From assembly GCA_950097015.1 (NCBI GenBank), contig CATNEN010000025.1, positions 5,942,001-6,006,000 on the forward strand: a stretch of 64,000 nt of DNA. The letters are read 5' to 3'. The notes beneath the pieces were generated by a model. That model was given only the letters and a program-made list of their open reading frames with translations. It was not told the DNA's origin and ran no database searches. Source of the stretch: Macrostomum hystrix (taxonomy: Eukaryota; Platyhelminthes; Macrostomidae). This document shows, in pieces, positions 49,901 to 61,565 of the stretch (positions are counted from its first letter, which is position 1; each line of letters opens with the position of its first letter). Position numbers and translations under genes: made by a program.

Positions 49901-52900
49901 CCTTCATTATCCGCTCTCCCCTCCCTTCATTATCCGCTCTCCCCTCCCTTCATTATCCGCTCTCCCCTCCCTTCATTATCCGCTCTCCCCTCCCTTCATT
50001 ATCCGCTCTCCCCTCCCTTCATTATCCGCTCTCCCCTCCCTTCATTATCCGCTCTCCCCTCCCTTCATTATCCGCTCTCCCCTCCCTTCATTATCCGCTC
50101 TCCCCTCCCTTCATTATCCGCTCTCCCTCCCTTCATTATCCGCTCTCCCCTCCCTTCATTATCCGCTCTCCCCTCCCTTCATTATCCGCTCTCCACTCCC
50201 TTCATTATCCGCTCTCCACTCCATTCTCTACTTTCCCTTCCCTTCGTTCTCCACTCTCCCTTCCCTTCATTCTCCACCCTCCCCTCCCTTCATTCTCCAC
50301 TCTCCCCTACATTCAATCTCCACTCTCCGCTCCCTTCATTCTCCACTCTCCCCTACCTTTATTCTCCATTCTTTAATACCGTCATTCATCTATGCAGCAA
50401 TAATTCTGATATTTTACAGTTTTATGTGTCTGAATATCGAGAGCTTATTCAATTCATTTTCTCTCCATAGTTTTACTATATTTGGATTTAAAAAAAATTC
50501 ATCCGAGTCAATAGGATTTTTTCCCCAAGATCCTTATTCTTGCGGCACTTTTTTGAATCTTTCCAAATCCCATCAGACCTAAATATGCCCACATAAAGTG
50601 CACTTATCTTGGCAACGAGTTGGGACGGTGATTGGATGAGAGGCAGAGAGGGGTGAGAGAATAGGATGGGATGCAGAGAGGTGAGAGAATAGGGATGCAC
50701 AGAGGGGTGAGAGAATAGGATGGGATGCACAGAGGGGTGAGAGAATAGGCAGATAGGGGTGAGAGAATAGGCAGAGAGGGGTGAGAGAATAGGATGGGAT
50801 GCACAGAGGGGTGAGAGAATAGGATGGGATGCACAGAGGGGTGAGAGAATAGGATGGGATGCACAGAGGGGTGAGAGAATAAGATGGGATGCACAGAGGG
50901 GTGAGAGAATAGGATGGGATGCACAGAGGGGTGAGAGAATAGGCAGAGAGGGGTGAGAGAATAGGCAGAGAGGGGTGAGAGAATAGGATGGAAGGCAGAG
51001 AGGGGTGGGAGAATAGGATGGGAGGCAGAGAGGGGTGAGAGAGTAGGATGGGAGGCACAGAGGGGTGAGAGAATAGGATGCAAGGCACAGAGGGGTGGGA
51101 GAATAGGATGGAAGGCAGAGAGGGGTGAGAGAGTAGGATGGGAGGCAGAGAGGGGTGAGAGAGTAGGATGGGAGGCACAGAGGGGTGAGAGAATAGGATG
51201 CAAGGCACAGAGGGGTGGGAGAATAGGATGGGAGGCAGAGAGGGGTGAGAGAGTAGGATGGGATGCACAGAGGGGTGAGAGAATAGGATGCAAGGCACAG
51301 AGGGGTGGGAGAATAGGAGGGGAGGCAGAGAGGGGTGAGAATTAAAGCTGATTAAGCCATTGAACTTTAAATGTTTTCTTGTGACAGCGAAGGTCAATAA
51401 TACTCGTAGTTAAGAATAATTTAACATTTTTTCGAAATAATAGATTTGCACTTTTTAGCTTTCTGTAGCTACTGCAGCAAACGAAATAGGAAAGGAAGGG
51501 ACATGGATTTTGCTGCAGACGCGACTGCCCCTCAGTATTCTACAGCCACATCTTCTCCTAAAGACACCCCCTCCCTGATTCCTTCAAGTGAAGCCGGGAA
51601 AATGTAAAAGCAATAAAAAATTCTGCATTTTTTGTTAATAAAATTTGTTCTGGTCGTTTTTCTGGGCAGTTCCAGCTACCGTTCGCTTTCTGTGTGCAAC
51701 TTAATCTTAGAATCAATCTATTCTATTCGTTTGTTGATACCAAATAATGTAAATAAGTTTCTTTTGTTGCTGCAGAAGAAAAATTCAAGAAAACTGACGG
51801 ATCCAGCGCTAAAAGTTTCAATAGAAATAAGAGAGAGAGTTGACATTTTTCTAAGCCAGGTTTGGGCAACATAATGTACAGCGCGGGCCAACGGATAATT
51901 ATAAAAGACGGCAGATAGATCAGAAAGGGGAGAGATGAGACAGGGGAGAGATGAGACAGAGGAGATAAGACAGGAGAGAGATGAGACACGGGAGAGATGA
52001 GACAGGGGAGATAAGACAGGGGAGATGAGACAGGGGAGATGAGACAGGGGAGAGATGAGACAGGGGAGATAAGACAGAGGAGATGAGACAGGGAAGATGA
52101 GACAGGGGAGAGATGAGACAGGGGAGAGATGAGACACGGGAGATAAGACAGGGGAGAGATGAGACAGGGGAGATGAGACAAGTAAGAGATGAGACAGGGG
52201 AGAGATAAGACAGGGAAGATAAGACAGGGGAGAGATGAGACAGGGGAGATGAGATAGGGGAGAGATGAGACACGGGAGATAAGACAGGGGAGAGATGAGA
52301 CAGGGGAGATGAGACAAGTAAGAGATGAGACAGGGGAGATGAGACAAGTTAGGGTAGGTGCTGGAAGGGGCAAGGAATCGGATTCAGTAGCTTGGAGGGC
52401 TCCATACGACCCGCAGGTTGCCTACTCAATCAACGGGATGCTTATCAAATCACTTCGATTTGGGACTAAAGACAACCTGGAAATTGAATGTAAGTAAAAA
52501 TTGAAAGCAAACTCACCATGTTGACCTCCGAGATGCTGTCAAAGCTTGCTATGACCACTTCCATGGCGATATCCAATACTTTGGCTGAAATCAAGTATTT
52601 GGTAGAAGCTATGCTTTATTGTTGGCTTCTTCGTGCTTTATTAAAAAAGCAGCTCATTTTTACCCGAAATTTCGACACCAGCTAATGCTGGTACATATTT
52701 CAGCTGTGAAAACTTAATCAATGAGTGTCTTGCTCAAGATTGAAAATCGAAAATCAGAACACCAAAAACACTACAACCACATATACGCTCGTAGGAGTGC
52801 GAGAGTAGAGATTAGCAGGGGAGGAAGAGAGAAAAGTAGAGAAGAAGTTTCAGAGTAGACTGGAGATTGGGAGAGGTACAGTGTGAGAGTAGACTGGAGA

Positions 52901-55900
52901 TTGGGAGAGGTACAGTGTGAGAGTAGACTGGAGATTGGGAGAGGTACAGTGTGAGAGTAGACTGGAGATTGGGAGAGGTACAGTGTGAGAGTAGACTGGA
53001 GATTGGGAGAGGTACAGTTTCAGAGTAGACTGGAGATTGGGAGAGGTACAGTTTGAGAGTAGACTGGAGATTAGGAGAGGTACAGTTCGAGAGTAGACTG
53101 GAGATTGGGAGAGGTACAGTTCGAGAGTAGACTGGAGATTAGGAGAGGTACAGTTCGAGAGTAGACTGGAGATTGGGAGAGGTACAGTTTGAGAGAAGAC
53201 TAGAGGGGGAGAGGAACAGAGTAAGAGTAGACTAGAGGGGGAGAGGAACAGTGTGAGAGAAGACTAGAGGGGGAGAGGAACAGTGTGAGAGAAGACTAGA
53301 GGGGGAGAGGAACAGAGATGCAATTACCAGGACTAAGTAATCCCAGAGGTGTGAAACATGTGAAGTGTTACAATTTAATCTATGCGATTTTTACAGAGAG
53401 ATGAATGGGAGTAGAGTAGTAAGAGTAGACTAGAGGGGGAGAGGAACAGTGTGAGAGTAGACTAGAGGGGGAGAGGAACAGTGTGAGAGAAGACTAGAGG
53501 GGGAGAGGAACAGTGTGAGAGAAGACTAGAGGGGGAGAGGAACAGAGTAAGAGTAGACTAGAGGGGGAGAGGAACAGTGTGAGAGTAGACTAGAAGGGGA
53601 GAGGAACAGTGTGAGAGTAGACTAGAGGGGGAGAGGAACAGAGTAAGAGTAGACTAGAGGGGGAGAGGAACAGAGTGAGAGTAGACTAGAGGGGGAGAGG
53701 AACAGTGTGAGAGTAGACTAGAGGGGGAGAGGAACAGAGTAAGAGTAGACTAGAGGGGGAGAGGAACAGAGTGAGAGTAGACTAGAGGGGGAGAGGAACA
53801 GTGTGAGAGTAGACTAGAGGGGGAGAGGAACAGAGTAAGAGTAGACTAGAGGGGGAGAGGAACAGAGTGAGAGTAGACTAGAGGGGGAGAGGAACAGAGT
53901 GAGAGTAGACTAGAGGGGGAGAGGAACAGAGTGAGAGTAGACTGGAGGGGGAGAGGAACAGAGTGAGAGTAGACTAGAGGGGGAGAGGAACAGAGTGAGA
54001 GTAGACTAGAGGGGGAGAGGAACAGAGTGAGAGTAGACTGGAGGGGGAGAGGAACAGTGTGAGAGTAGACTATAGGAGGTTTAAGAGGATAATTGTGAAG
54101 AGGAGAGACTAGAAGAGAAAGAGATGAAGCAGGGCGGAAAGCAAAGAATTAGATTGCAGTTGCTCAGATGGGCTAATTCAATCGAAGTTGAAATTGAAAT
54201 AAAAAACGCCCCGGTCAGTTTCAAGGCAAGAAAAAGCAAGACAGGAAGATTGCGTGGAGCATTGGCCAGCAAAGGCTCATTGAGGTAGAAAATCGGAGTC
54301 TGCAACTAGAAAAGTCCAGAGTGATTTGAAAATCTCGCAGTTTCGACTCGTAGTATCACAAGCTCAACTTCTCTCACATCGACCCGTTAGCCTGAAATGC
54401 AACTCAGTAGAAGAATTGAAGAACTAAAAAAAGAGATTGGGGTCAGCCCCGGAGACTAGTGAGCGTCTGGAGGCGGGATAAGGGTTAGCACTTCAATCCT
54501 GAGTAGCTTCTCAAGCTTGCTGTCTCCCGCATCCGACCAATAGCCTGCTGATGCAGCTCTATAAACAGCTGCATCACAATTTGACATCTAATCACAGCCT
54601 GTGTACTCTGCTTTCCAGCCAATCTATCTACTCATCCCCTAAAATCTCACCCGCATCCATCTCCATCTCATCCCTACAATCTCACCCGCACCCGCATCCA
54701 TCTTCATCTCATCCCTACAATCTCACCCGCACCCGCATCCATCTTCATCTCATCCCTACAATCTCACCCGCACCCGCATCCATCTTCATCTCATCCCTAC
54801 AATCTCACCCGCATTTATCTCCATCTCATCCCTACGACCCTACAATCTCACCCGCATCTATCTCCATCTCATCCCTACGACCCTACAATCTCACCCGCAT
54901 CTATCTCCATCTCATCCCTACAATCTCACCCGCATCCATCTTCATCCCATCCCTACAATCTCACCCGCATCCATCTCAATCTCATCCCTGCAATCTCACC
55001 CGCATTCATCTCCATCTCATCCCTACAATCTCACCCGCATATATCTCCATCTCATCCCTACAATCTCACCCGCATATATCTCCATCTCATCCCTACAATC
55101 TCACCCGCATATATCTCCATCTCATCCCTACAATCTCACCCGCATCCATCTCCATCTCATCCCTACAATCTCACCCGCATCCATCTTCATCTCATCCATC
55201 TAATCTCACCCGCATCCATCTCCATCTCATCCCTACAATCTCACCCGCATCCATCTCCATCTCATACCTACAATCTCACCCGCATCCATCTCCATCTCAT
55301 CCCTGCAATCTCACCCGCATCCATCTCCATCTCATCCCTACAATCTCACCCGCATCCATCTCCATCTCATCCCTACAATCTCACCCGCATATATCTCCAT
55401 CTCATACCTACAATCTCACCCGCATATATCTCCATCTCATCCCTACAATCTCACCCGCATATATCTCCATCTCATCCCTACAATCTCACCCGCATATATC
55501 TCCATCTCATCCCTAAAATCTCACCCGCATATATCTCCATCTCATACCTACAATCTCACCCGCATCCATCTTCATCTCATCCCTACAATCTCATCCTTGT
55601 CCATCACACCTCTCACCCTACAATCTCTCGTCACTTAAATCTCACCTATTCCAGACAATTAGTACCCATGGCCCACTGGGTCGTCCTGTCTTTTAAGACA
55701 GTCTAAGACAGCTCTTGAAATTGTAACTCGACAAGAAAGTAAAAATGCCTAATCAGGTGCACTCAACCTCCAGCCTTAAAGTGGCCCAATGTACCACTTA
55801 TTTCCTTAAGTGCGTGACGAGAGACAGGCAGAATTCAAGGCTATTCAGGCTGATTGTAACTAGGCACACCTGCGCATTCTCATTCCCAACCTGACTAGCT

Positions 55901-57233
55901 GCTTTCGAATCCCTCGGGTGAAAATAGTGGATAGCAGTGCACAGGTCCACGGCGATGGAACACCTTCCTAATTTTTCTTTCCTAACGAATAATATGACAG
56001 CGGAGCTTGAACTTCGCAACTTCTGTACTGAAACTCAATCACAGCCTATTGGTTGGTCGCCTTTTGAATAATCACTTCTTAGTCCGAGAACTCATGGCTC
56101 CGGTTCAAATATGGAGCTACATGTGAGTTACAAGAAATACTTTTCATTGCGTTACAAAAGAGTCACAGTTTAGACTTCAGATGGTGAGAGCATGAGCTGT
56201 CGGGATAAGAAGGAGATAGAAGGAGATACATTGGATGGATGAGACGGAGATAGATATGGTGAGATTAGATAAATGAGACGGATATAGATATAGTGATATT
56301 GGATGAAGGAGACGGAGAAAGAAATGGTTAGATTGGATGAATGAGACGGAGATAGATGCGTGTGAAATTGGATGGATGTGGGTGAGAATGTAGGGATTGG
56401 ATAGAGATAGATGCGGGTGAGATTAGATGGATGAGATGGAGATGGATGCGGATGAGATTAGATGGATGAGATGGAGATGGATGCGGGTGAGATTAGATGG
56501 ATGAGATGGAGATGGATGCGGGGGAGATTATATGGATGAGATGGAGATGCATGCGGGGGAGATTAGATGGATGAGATGGAGATGGATGCGGGTGAGATTA
56601 GATGGATGAGATGGAGATGGATGCGGGGGAGATTAGATGGATGAGATGGAGATGGATGCGGGTGAGATTGTTGGGATGAGATGGAGATGGATGCGGGTGA
56701 GATTGGATGGATGAGATGGAGATGGATGCGGGTGAGATTGTTGGGATGAGATGGAGATGGATGCGGGAGAGATTAGATTGATGAGATGGAGATGGATGCG
56801 GGTGAGATTGTTGGGATGAGATGGAGATGGATGCGGGTGAGATTAGATGGATGAGATGGAGATGGATGCGGGAGAGATTAGATGGATGAGATGGAGATGG
56901 ATGCGGGTGAGATTAGATGGATGAGATGCAGATGGATGCGGGTGTCGGTGGGACTAGATGGCTGAGATGAATATAGATGCTGACAGATGAGATGAGACAG
57001 AAGAGCGCTGAAAGAATCGGTAAGGTGAGTCACAGAGAATCAGGTAGGCAGTGATTTTTTAGCTCACTGCCAAAATTCGGCCTCAGTCGATTGTCATAAT
57101 TCTGAGTTAGTCGACGAATCGCGCTGGACAGACGAGCTGAGTTAGAACTCTCGGCCTCCTGGCCCTGAATGCTGTTAGGCAGCATCAGAAGCAGCAGCAG
57201 CAGCAGTGGCCAAATGAACAGCAGCTTCAGCAT
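42390..57233 (-). CDS. GABA-A receptor beta-like subunit (anion-selective Cys-loop channel)
   Basis: Eight exons on the minus strand: 57068-57233, 52517-52584, 48932-49158, 48475-48557, 47798-47935, 44043-44195, 43668-43924 and 42390-42989 (or 43016). Phases 1, 0, 2, 1, 1, 1, 0 agree; about 563 aa. In order there is a signal peptide, then [17 protein letters not shown] and [14 protein letters not shown]. The Cys-loop is [15 protein letters not shown]. Loop B is IESYGYPTEDV and loop C is [10 protein letters not shown], the principal GABA-binding face. M1 is [20 protein letters not shown]2 is [18 protein letters not shown], then [10 protein letters not shown] and M3. The M3-M4 loop is glutamine- and Gly/Ser-rich. 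M4 starts [10 protein letters not shown] and ends in [14 protein letters not shown] before M2 marks an anion channel. It should form synaptic GABA-gated chloride channels. Only the last acceptor is uncertain. Confidence 0.95.
43090..43640. repeat. 18-bp minisatellite in receptor intron 7
   Basis: The unit is ctaccctgagtcattagt with gagtcgagtcatt extensions, about 30 copies. The array starts about 25 bp from the donor of exon 7 in minus-strand sense. Confidence 0.95.
44335..44480. repeat. Two-copy tandem duplication of about 98 bp in receptor intron 5
   Basis: ggcagccaatcagaactggt/c followed by a ggggtgg/gggaggtgg stretch occurs twice, with diverged flanks. Confidence 0.75.
44940..45095. repeat. 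Two CAG-rich microsatellites in receptor intron 5
   Basis: cagcagcaacagcagcagca-type runs lie at 44944-44970 and a purer (cag)n run of about ten copies at 45063-45093. Confidence 0.93.
45395..45830. repeat. 65-bp minisatellite in receptor intron 5
   Basis: About six copies. The unit has ctctaattcacttttaaggt, cactctcactcactcacatt and a tcctctctagtcactgataa block. Confidence 0.93.
46215..46391 (+). mobile_element. Hairpin element with tRNA-like core and hammerhead ribozyme
   Basis: It lies in receptor intron 5, antisense to the gene. The outer arms cgaatcgattacgatatg (46215-46232) and catatcggaatcgattcc (46374-46391) are inverted repeats, 16 of 18 matching. The inner arms ttgaaagctggatttgaac and gttcgaatccggatttcaa pair at about 15 of 19 positions. 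Between them are an A-box-like TGGCTAGAGCG (46274-46284), a hammerhead (46294-46336) and a perfect B box GGTTCGAATCC (46343-46353). It looks like a small non-autonomous retroelement of the Schistosoma Sm-alpha kind. The exact ends and any target-site duplication are unresolved. Confidence 0.75.
46294..46336 (+). ncRNA. Minimal type I hammerhead ribozyme
   Basis: Stem I pairs actcta (46294-46299) with tggagt (46331-46336), six pairs with one G-U. The core CTGATGA is at 46300-46306. Stem II is gctc/gagc around loop caataa (46307-46320). The core GAAA is at 46321-46324, then cgcg and the cleavage triplet GTC, giving self-cleavage after C46330. All invariant core bases are present. Stem III is only the self-complementary cgcg, too short for a monomer, so activity probably needs a dimeric transcript, as in other animal retroelement hammerheads. 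Confidence 0.85.
46842..46925. repeat. (CTGT)n microsatellite
   Basis: About 20 perfect tetramers (tctg register) in receptor intron 5. Confidence 0.97.
46930..47790. other. Receptor intron 5, right part
   Basis: Mixed-composition unique sequence. A 73-codon plus-strand frame at 47030-47251 is proline-rich without family resemblance. No feature is called. Confidence 0.4.
48055..48355. repeat. 19/29-bp minisatellite in receptor intron 4
   Basis: The unit is gtcatggagtgaggtggtt, with an optional extra atcatggagtg. Confidence 0.94.
48690..48905. repeat. 17-bp minisatellite in receptor intron 3
   Basis: About 12 copies of gccagccacctcactct-like units with ccaactcactccac variants, ending about 25 bp from the exon 3 donor. 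Confidence 0.93.
49480..50370. repeat. 23-bp minisatellite in receptor intron 2
   Basis: The unit is cccttcattatccgctctcc plus cct, about 28 nearly perfect copies in the centre with diverged edges. Confidence 0.96.
50625..51345. repeat. 30-bp minisatellite in receptor intron 2
   Basis: The unit has agaggggtgagagaatagga and then tgggatgcac, with shorter 20-bp forms (aataggcagagaggggtgag). Confidence 0.95.
51925..52350. repeat. 14-18-bp minisatellite in receptor intron 2
   Basis: Irregular units of gagatgagacagggga with gagagatgag insertions. Blocks of about 120 bp recur within it. Confidence 0.93.
52845..53215. repeat. 34-bp minisatellite in receptor intron 1
   Basis: The unit has gagtagactggagattggga and then gaggtacagtgtga, about 11 copies. 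It grades into the next array. Confidence 0.94.
53190..54075. repeat. 32-bp minisatellite in receptor intron 1
   Basis: The unit has gagagtagactagaggggga and then gaggaacagagt. It is interrupted by unique DNA at 53310-53405. It is related to the neighbouring 34-bp unit by the shared gagtagact-gga-gag frame. Confidence 0.94.
54640..55600. repeat. 35-bp minisatellite, orientation A, receptor intron 1
   Basis: The unit has ccgcatccatctccatctca and then tccctacaatctcac, about 27 copies. It is the exact reverse complement of the units at 56340-56990 and 58045-59280. Confidence 0.96.
55620..56200. other. Unique spacer in receptor intron 1
   Basis: It separates inverted arrays of the same 35-bp family. 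No feature is seen. Confidence 0.5.
56225..56990. repeat. 35-bp minisatellite, orientation B, receptor intron 1
   Basis: The unit has gatgagatggagatggatgc and then gggtgagattagatg. Its left edge is diverged. It lies between exon 1 of the receptor and array A. Confidence 0.95.
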
Positions 57234-58040
57234 TCTCGTGATGGACGATGACGAGGAGCCGAAGACAAGCCACCGTCACTGGCTGAAGATTATCGACTTT
57301 CTTGACTGTCGCTTTAGCCTTAGCAACTGGTTCAGCAGCAATTTCAGCCCGTTGGACAAATGAAATCGGGCAACGAACTGGCCCGTCGCTTTTCGTTTCC
57401 TCTTTCTCCCCCTAACTGTGGGATCTTATTTCTTTCTATAGAGTGAAATTCCTCTCGATATATTTCGCCCACTCCATAGGCCGTAACCCTCACAATCCAA
57501 TCACATTCCAACAACAGCTTCTTCCTGGAAACTGTGCAGCCTCTCATTCGCCATGCGACAATTTCTCTCCCTGTCCTGTCCCACACGCCTCACACAACAC
57601 CACATTTGCCCAGAACCAAGCCGTTCTCTCCTCTGCCAACCAACTTCGACACCACCCTGGAAATCCCTTCCCCGACAGCGGATCGGGCAGCGACCGTTTC
57701 TAACTCTTCACTATCCGGCCAGCAATTGCTTAACCCGTCACTTCATCCCCAATCCCAATACTCTCATCCTATGCGCCTATTAATCTATATATAGCTGAGG
57801 GGTGCCCACACAAAAGCAACAAGATTCGCACAAGCGTTGACAGCTTTCATCATTTTTAACTGTCTAAAATTGTCTAGCGAAAGCGCGGAAGGCTTAATCG
57901 GCCAATCTTTGTGTCAGACTGGCTGCTTTATTTTTGTTTCTGATTTGTCTTTACATTTTAGTTCTACTATTATAGCGATAATAGTCCCTTTTCTAAATAA
58001 GTATGCTGCTTATCAACTTTATGAGCGTCTGATAAGGTCT
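57234..58040. other. 5' region of the receptor gene
   Basis: On the minus strand an ataatcttcag acceptor-like site lies some 50 nt upstream of the ATG at 57233. The rest, with a ctatatatag motif at about 57785, has no called gene and may contain the promoter. Confidence 0.4.
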
Positions 58041-58044
58041 GGTG

Positions 58045-59280
58045 TGAAGATGGAGATGAATGCGGGTGAGATTGTAGGGATGAGATGGAAATAGATGCGG
58101 GTGAGATTGTAGGGATGAGATGGAAATAGATGCGGGTGAGATTGTAGTGATGAGATTGAGATAGATGCGGGTGAGATTGTAGGGATGAGATGGAAATAGA
58201 TGCGGGTGAGATTGTAGTGATGAGATTGAGATAGATGCGGGTGAGGTTGTAGGGATGAGATGGAAATAGATGTGAGTGAGTTTGTAGGGATGAGATGGAG
58301 ATGGATGCGGGTGAGATTGTAGGGATGAGATGGAGATGGATGCGGGTGAGATTGTAGGGATGAGATGGAGATGGATGCGGGTGAGATTGTAGGGATGAGA
58401 TGGAGATGGATGCGGGTGAGATTGTAGGGATGAGATGGAGATGGATGCGGGTGAGATTGTAGGGATGAGATGGAGATGGATGTGGGTGAGATTGTTGGGA
58501 TGAGATGGAGATGGATGCGGGTGAGATTGTAGGGATGAGATGGAGATGAATGCGGGTGAGATTGTAGGGATGAGATGGAAATAGATGCGGGTGAGATTGT
58601 AGTGATGAGATTGAGATAGATGCGGGTGAGGTTGTAGGGATGAGATGGAAATAGATGTGAGTGAGTTTGTAGGGATGAGATTGAGATGGATGCGGGTGAG
58701 ATTGTAGGGATGAGATTGAGATGGATGCGGGTGAGATTGTAGGGATGAGATGGAGATGGATGCGGGTGAGATTGTAGGGATGATATGGAGATGGATGCGG
58801 GTGAGATTGTAGGGATGAGATGGAGATGGATGCGGGTGAGATTGTAGGGATGAGATGGAGATGGATGCGGGTGAGATTGTAGGGATAAGATGAAGATGAA
58901 TGCGGGTGAGATTGTAGGGATGAGATGGAGATGGATGCGGGTGAGATTGTTGGGATGAGATGAAGATGAATGCGGGTGAGATTGTAGGGATGAGATGGAG
59001 ATGGATGCGGGTGAGATTGTAGGGATGAGATGGAGATGGATGCGGGTGAGATTGTAGGGATGAGATGGAGATGGATGCGGGTGAGATTGTAGGGATGAGA
59101 TGGAGATGGATGCGGGTGAGATTGTAGGGATGAGATGGAGATGGATGTGGGTGAGATTGTAGGGATGAGATGGAGATGGATGCGGGTGAGATTGTTGGGA
59201 TGAGATGGAGATGGATGCGGGTGGATTGTTGGGATGAGATTGATATAGATGCGGGTGAGGTTAGATGTGTGAGATGGAGA
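58045..59280. repeat. 35-bp minisatellite, orientation B, upstream of the receptor
   Basis: The unit has gatgagatggagatggatgc and then gggtgagattgtagg, about 35 copies. It is the same family and orientation as 56225-56990, and the opposite orientation to 54640-55600. Confidence 0.96.
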
Positions 59281-59370
59281 TCAGCCGATTGACCTGAGGA
59301 TCTGGGAAACTCAGCTGATTGACCTGAGGATCTGGGAAACTCAGCTGATTGACCTGAGAATCTGGGATAT
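59281..59370. repeat. 33-bp tandem repeat, three copies
   Basis: cagctgattgacctgaggat followed by ctgggaaact occurs three times directly after the 35-bp array. Confidence 0.9.
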
Positions 59371-60440
59371 GAAGATTGTGGTTGCAAAATAAATAATTTC
59401 GGGAGTAAGAATCAGAAACAGCTAAGATTTTGCTCAATCTAGCCAAGGTTTGCGTTTAGCAAAGATTCACCTCAGCATGTTCTGATCCAGTTTGCGCTTA
59501 TTTTAGCGCGGGATAAAAAATCCTGAAATCCCCAAATGGGAAATCAGTAGACTCTTCTTAATGGCATTGCGCTGACGAGTTGACAGCTGCATTGGGGATA
59601 GTCAGTGGGGGACCTGAACGCTTCGTGATAAAAACTGGAACTGACTGACTTAGGCAGCGCTAGCAGGAGCTGCAGCTGCAGCCACTTAGTCCACCTAGCA
59701 GCTAAATAGCCCCAGATATGTGCACTGACCAGGCCTGATTGCAATCAACGCTTGTGTCCTGCGATCGTAAATCACAATGGCCCACCTAGGGCCTCTCCCA
59801 GAGCATCACCCGGAGCTGACACTTTAGCTTCTTGTCAATCAGTCTGCGTGGCGGAGAGACTGCCCCACTGCGATCCAGATATACGGGAGACATTGTGGCC
59901 GAAGGGGGAATTTTCGGGATCTTAGCGAGGGGATCCAGTTGAGTGCTGTCCCCTTAGTAGCGCAGACACTTTCTCCGACCCTCAACGGTTTGAGTAGGGG
60001 GTTGGGGGGCACTTTGCATTGCAAATTGACTCGCCGAATTTCATGTTCCATAATTTTAAGGGAGTATATTTCATAGGGAAGGGATAAAACTCCTAATTTA
60101 ACGGGATGGACTTGGCGGCGCGGGGACACTGAGTAGAACTACTTCACTATAGTCTGGACTCTGGCGAGGCAGAAGTTCACAAGGGGACCAAGTCGGTATA
60201 TTGGGAATGAATTAGTAACTTAACTTGGGCTAAGCGAGCTTCAGGCTGATCCTTGGATGAGAAGCTCATATCGGAAAGAGAGATCTGCGGATAGGCCAGA
60301 GTTTCTGAAAATTTGGACCATCGACTGTCTCTATATGAACAAGATCTGTTGGAGAATTGCCGTTATCAATAATGGGATCTCTTTGGGATAATTCTAGGGA
60401 TGTCACGACTACGATCTTATGTGTGCAGCGATACCCATGC
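59371..60440. other. Intergenic, no gene seen
   Basis: Unique DNA of moderate GC. A 96-codon minus-strand frame at 59839-60129 shows no domain resemblance. Nothing is called. Confidence 0.45.
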
Positions 60441-60444
60441 CATG

Positions 60445-61290
60445 GTTATGAATCTCATGAATGGGATCTTATGGGAATATTGCAGGGGATCTCGGGAATG
60501 GGATCTTATGGGAATATGGCTTGGGATCTCGGGAATGGGATCTTATGGGAATATGGCTTGGGATCTCGGGAATGGGATCTTATGGGAATATGGCTTGGGA
60601 TCTCGGGAATGAGATCTTATGGGAATATGGCTGGGGATCTCATGAATGGGATCTTATGGGAATATGCAGGGGATCTCGGGAATGGGATCTAATGGGAATA
60701 GGCAGGGGATCTCGGGAGTGGGAACTTATTGGAATATGGCTTGGGATCTCGGGAATGGGATCTTATGGGAATAGGCAGGGGATCTCGGGAGTGGGAACTT
60801 ATTGGAATATGGCTTGGGATCTCGGGAATGGGATCTTATGGGAATAGGCAGGGGATCTCGGGAGTGGGAACTTATTGGAATATGACTAGGGATCTCGGGA
60901 ATGGGATCTTATGGGAATATGGCTTCGGATCTCGGGAATAGGATCTTATGGGAATATGGCTTGGGATCTCGGGAATGGGATCTAATGGGAATATGGCTTG
61001 GGATCTCGGGAATGGGATCTTATGGGAATATGGCTTGGGATCTCGGGAATGGGATCTTATGGGAATATGGCTTGGGATCTCGGGAATGGGATCTTATGGG
61101 AATATGGCTTGGGATCTCGGGAATGGGATCTTATGGAAGTATGGCAATAAGAATCTCGAAAATGGGATCTAATGGGAATATGGCTTGGGATCTCGGGAAC
61201 GGGATCTTATGGGAATATGGGAATATTCCCATATTCTTATGGGAATAGGCTGGGTCGATCACGGGAATGGGATCTTATGGGAATATGCTG
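60445..61290. repeat. 37-bp minisatellite
   Basis: The unit has ggcttgggatctcgggaatg and then ggatcttatgggaatat, about 23 copies. Variants have aggcagggg and ttattgg. Confidence 0.95.
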
Positions 61291-61565
61291 GGTTATTATT
61301 ATTTCGAAATAATTATACTAGTTGGACTTGAATTTTTTCGTGAAAAATCTGACTAATTAATTATTTAGAAATGAATCGTTTGCCTTTTACGAGTACAGTG
61401 ACGTCAATAAATTGCGAAATACTAAATTCATAAAAAATAATCTGAGGATTAAATGTAGCTCGGCAGATCCTATCTGATGACACTATGATAGGCTGATTAT
61501 TCTGGCCTTAGCCTTGAAGGAATAATTAATTAAATTTCGAGAAGCAGATAATTTGCCATGAAAAA
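61291..61565. other. Spacer between arrays
   Basis: AT-rich, with no feature. Confidence 0.5.

Noticed and set aside
54320-54360. A second hammerhead remnant (minus strand ctacgagtcgaaac)
   Set aside because: Only the GAAAC side is recognisable; CTGATGA and stem pairing are missing.
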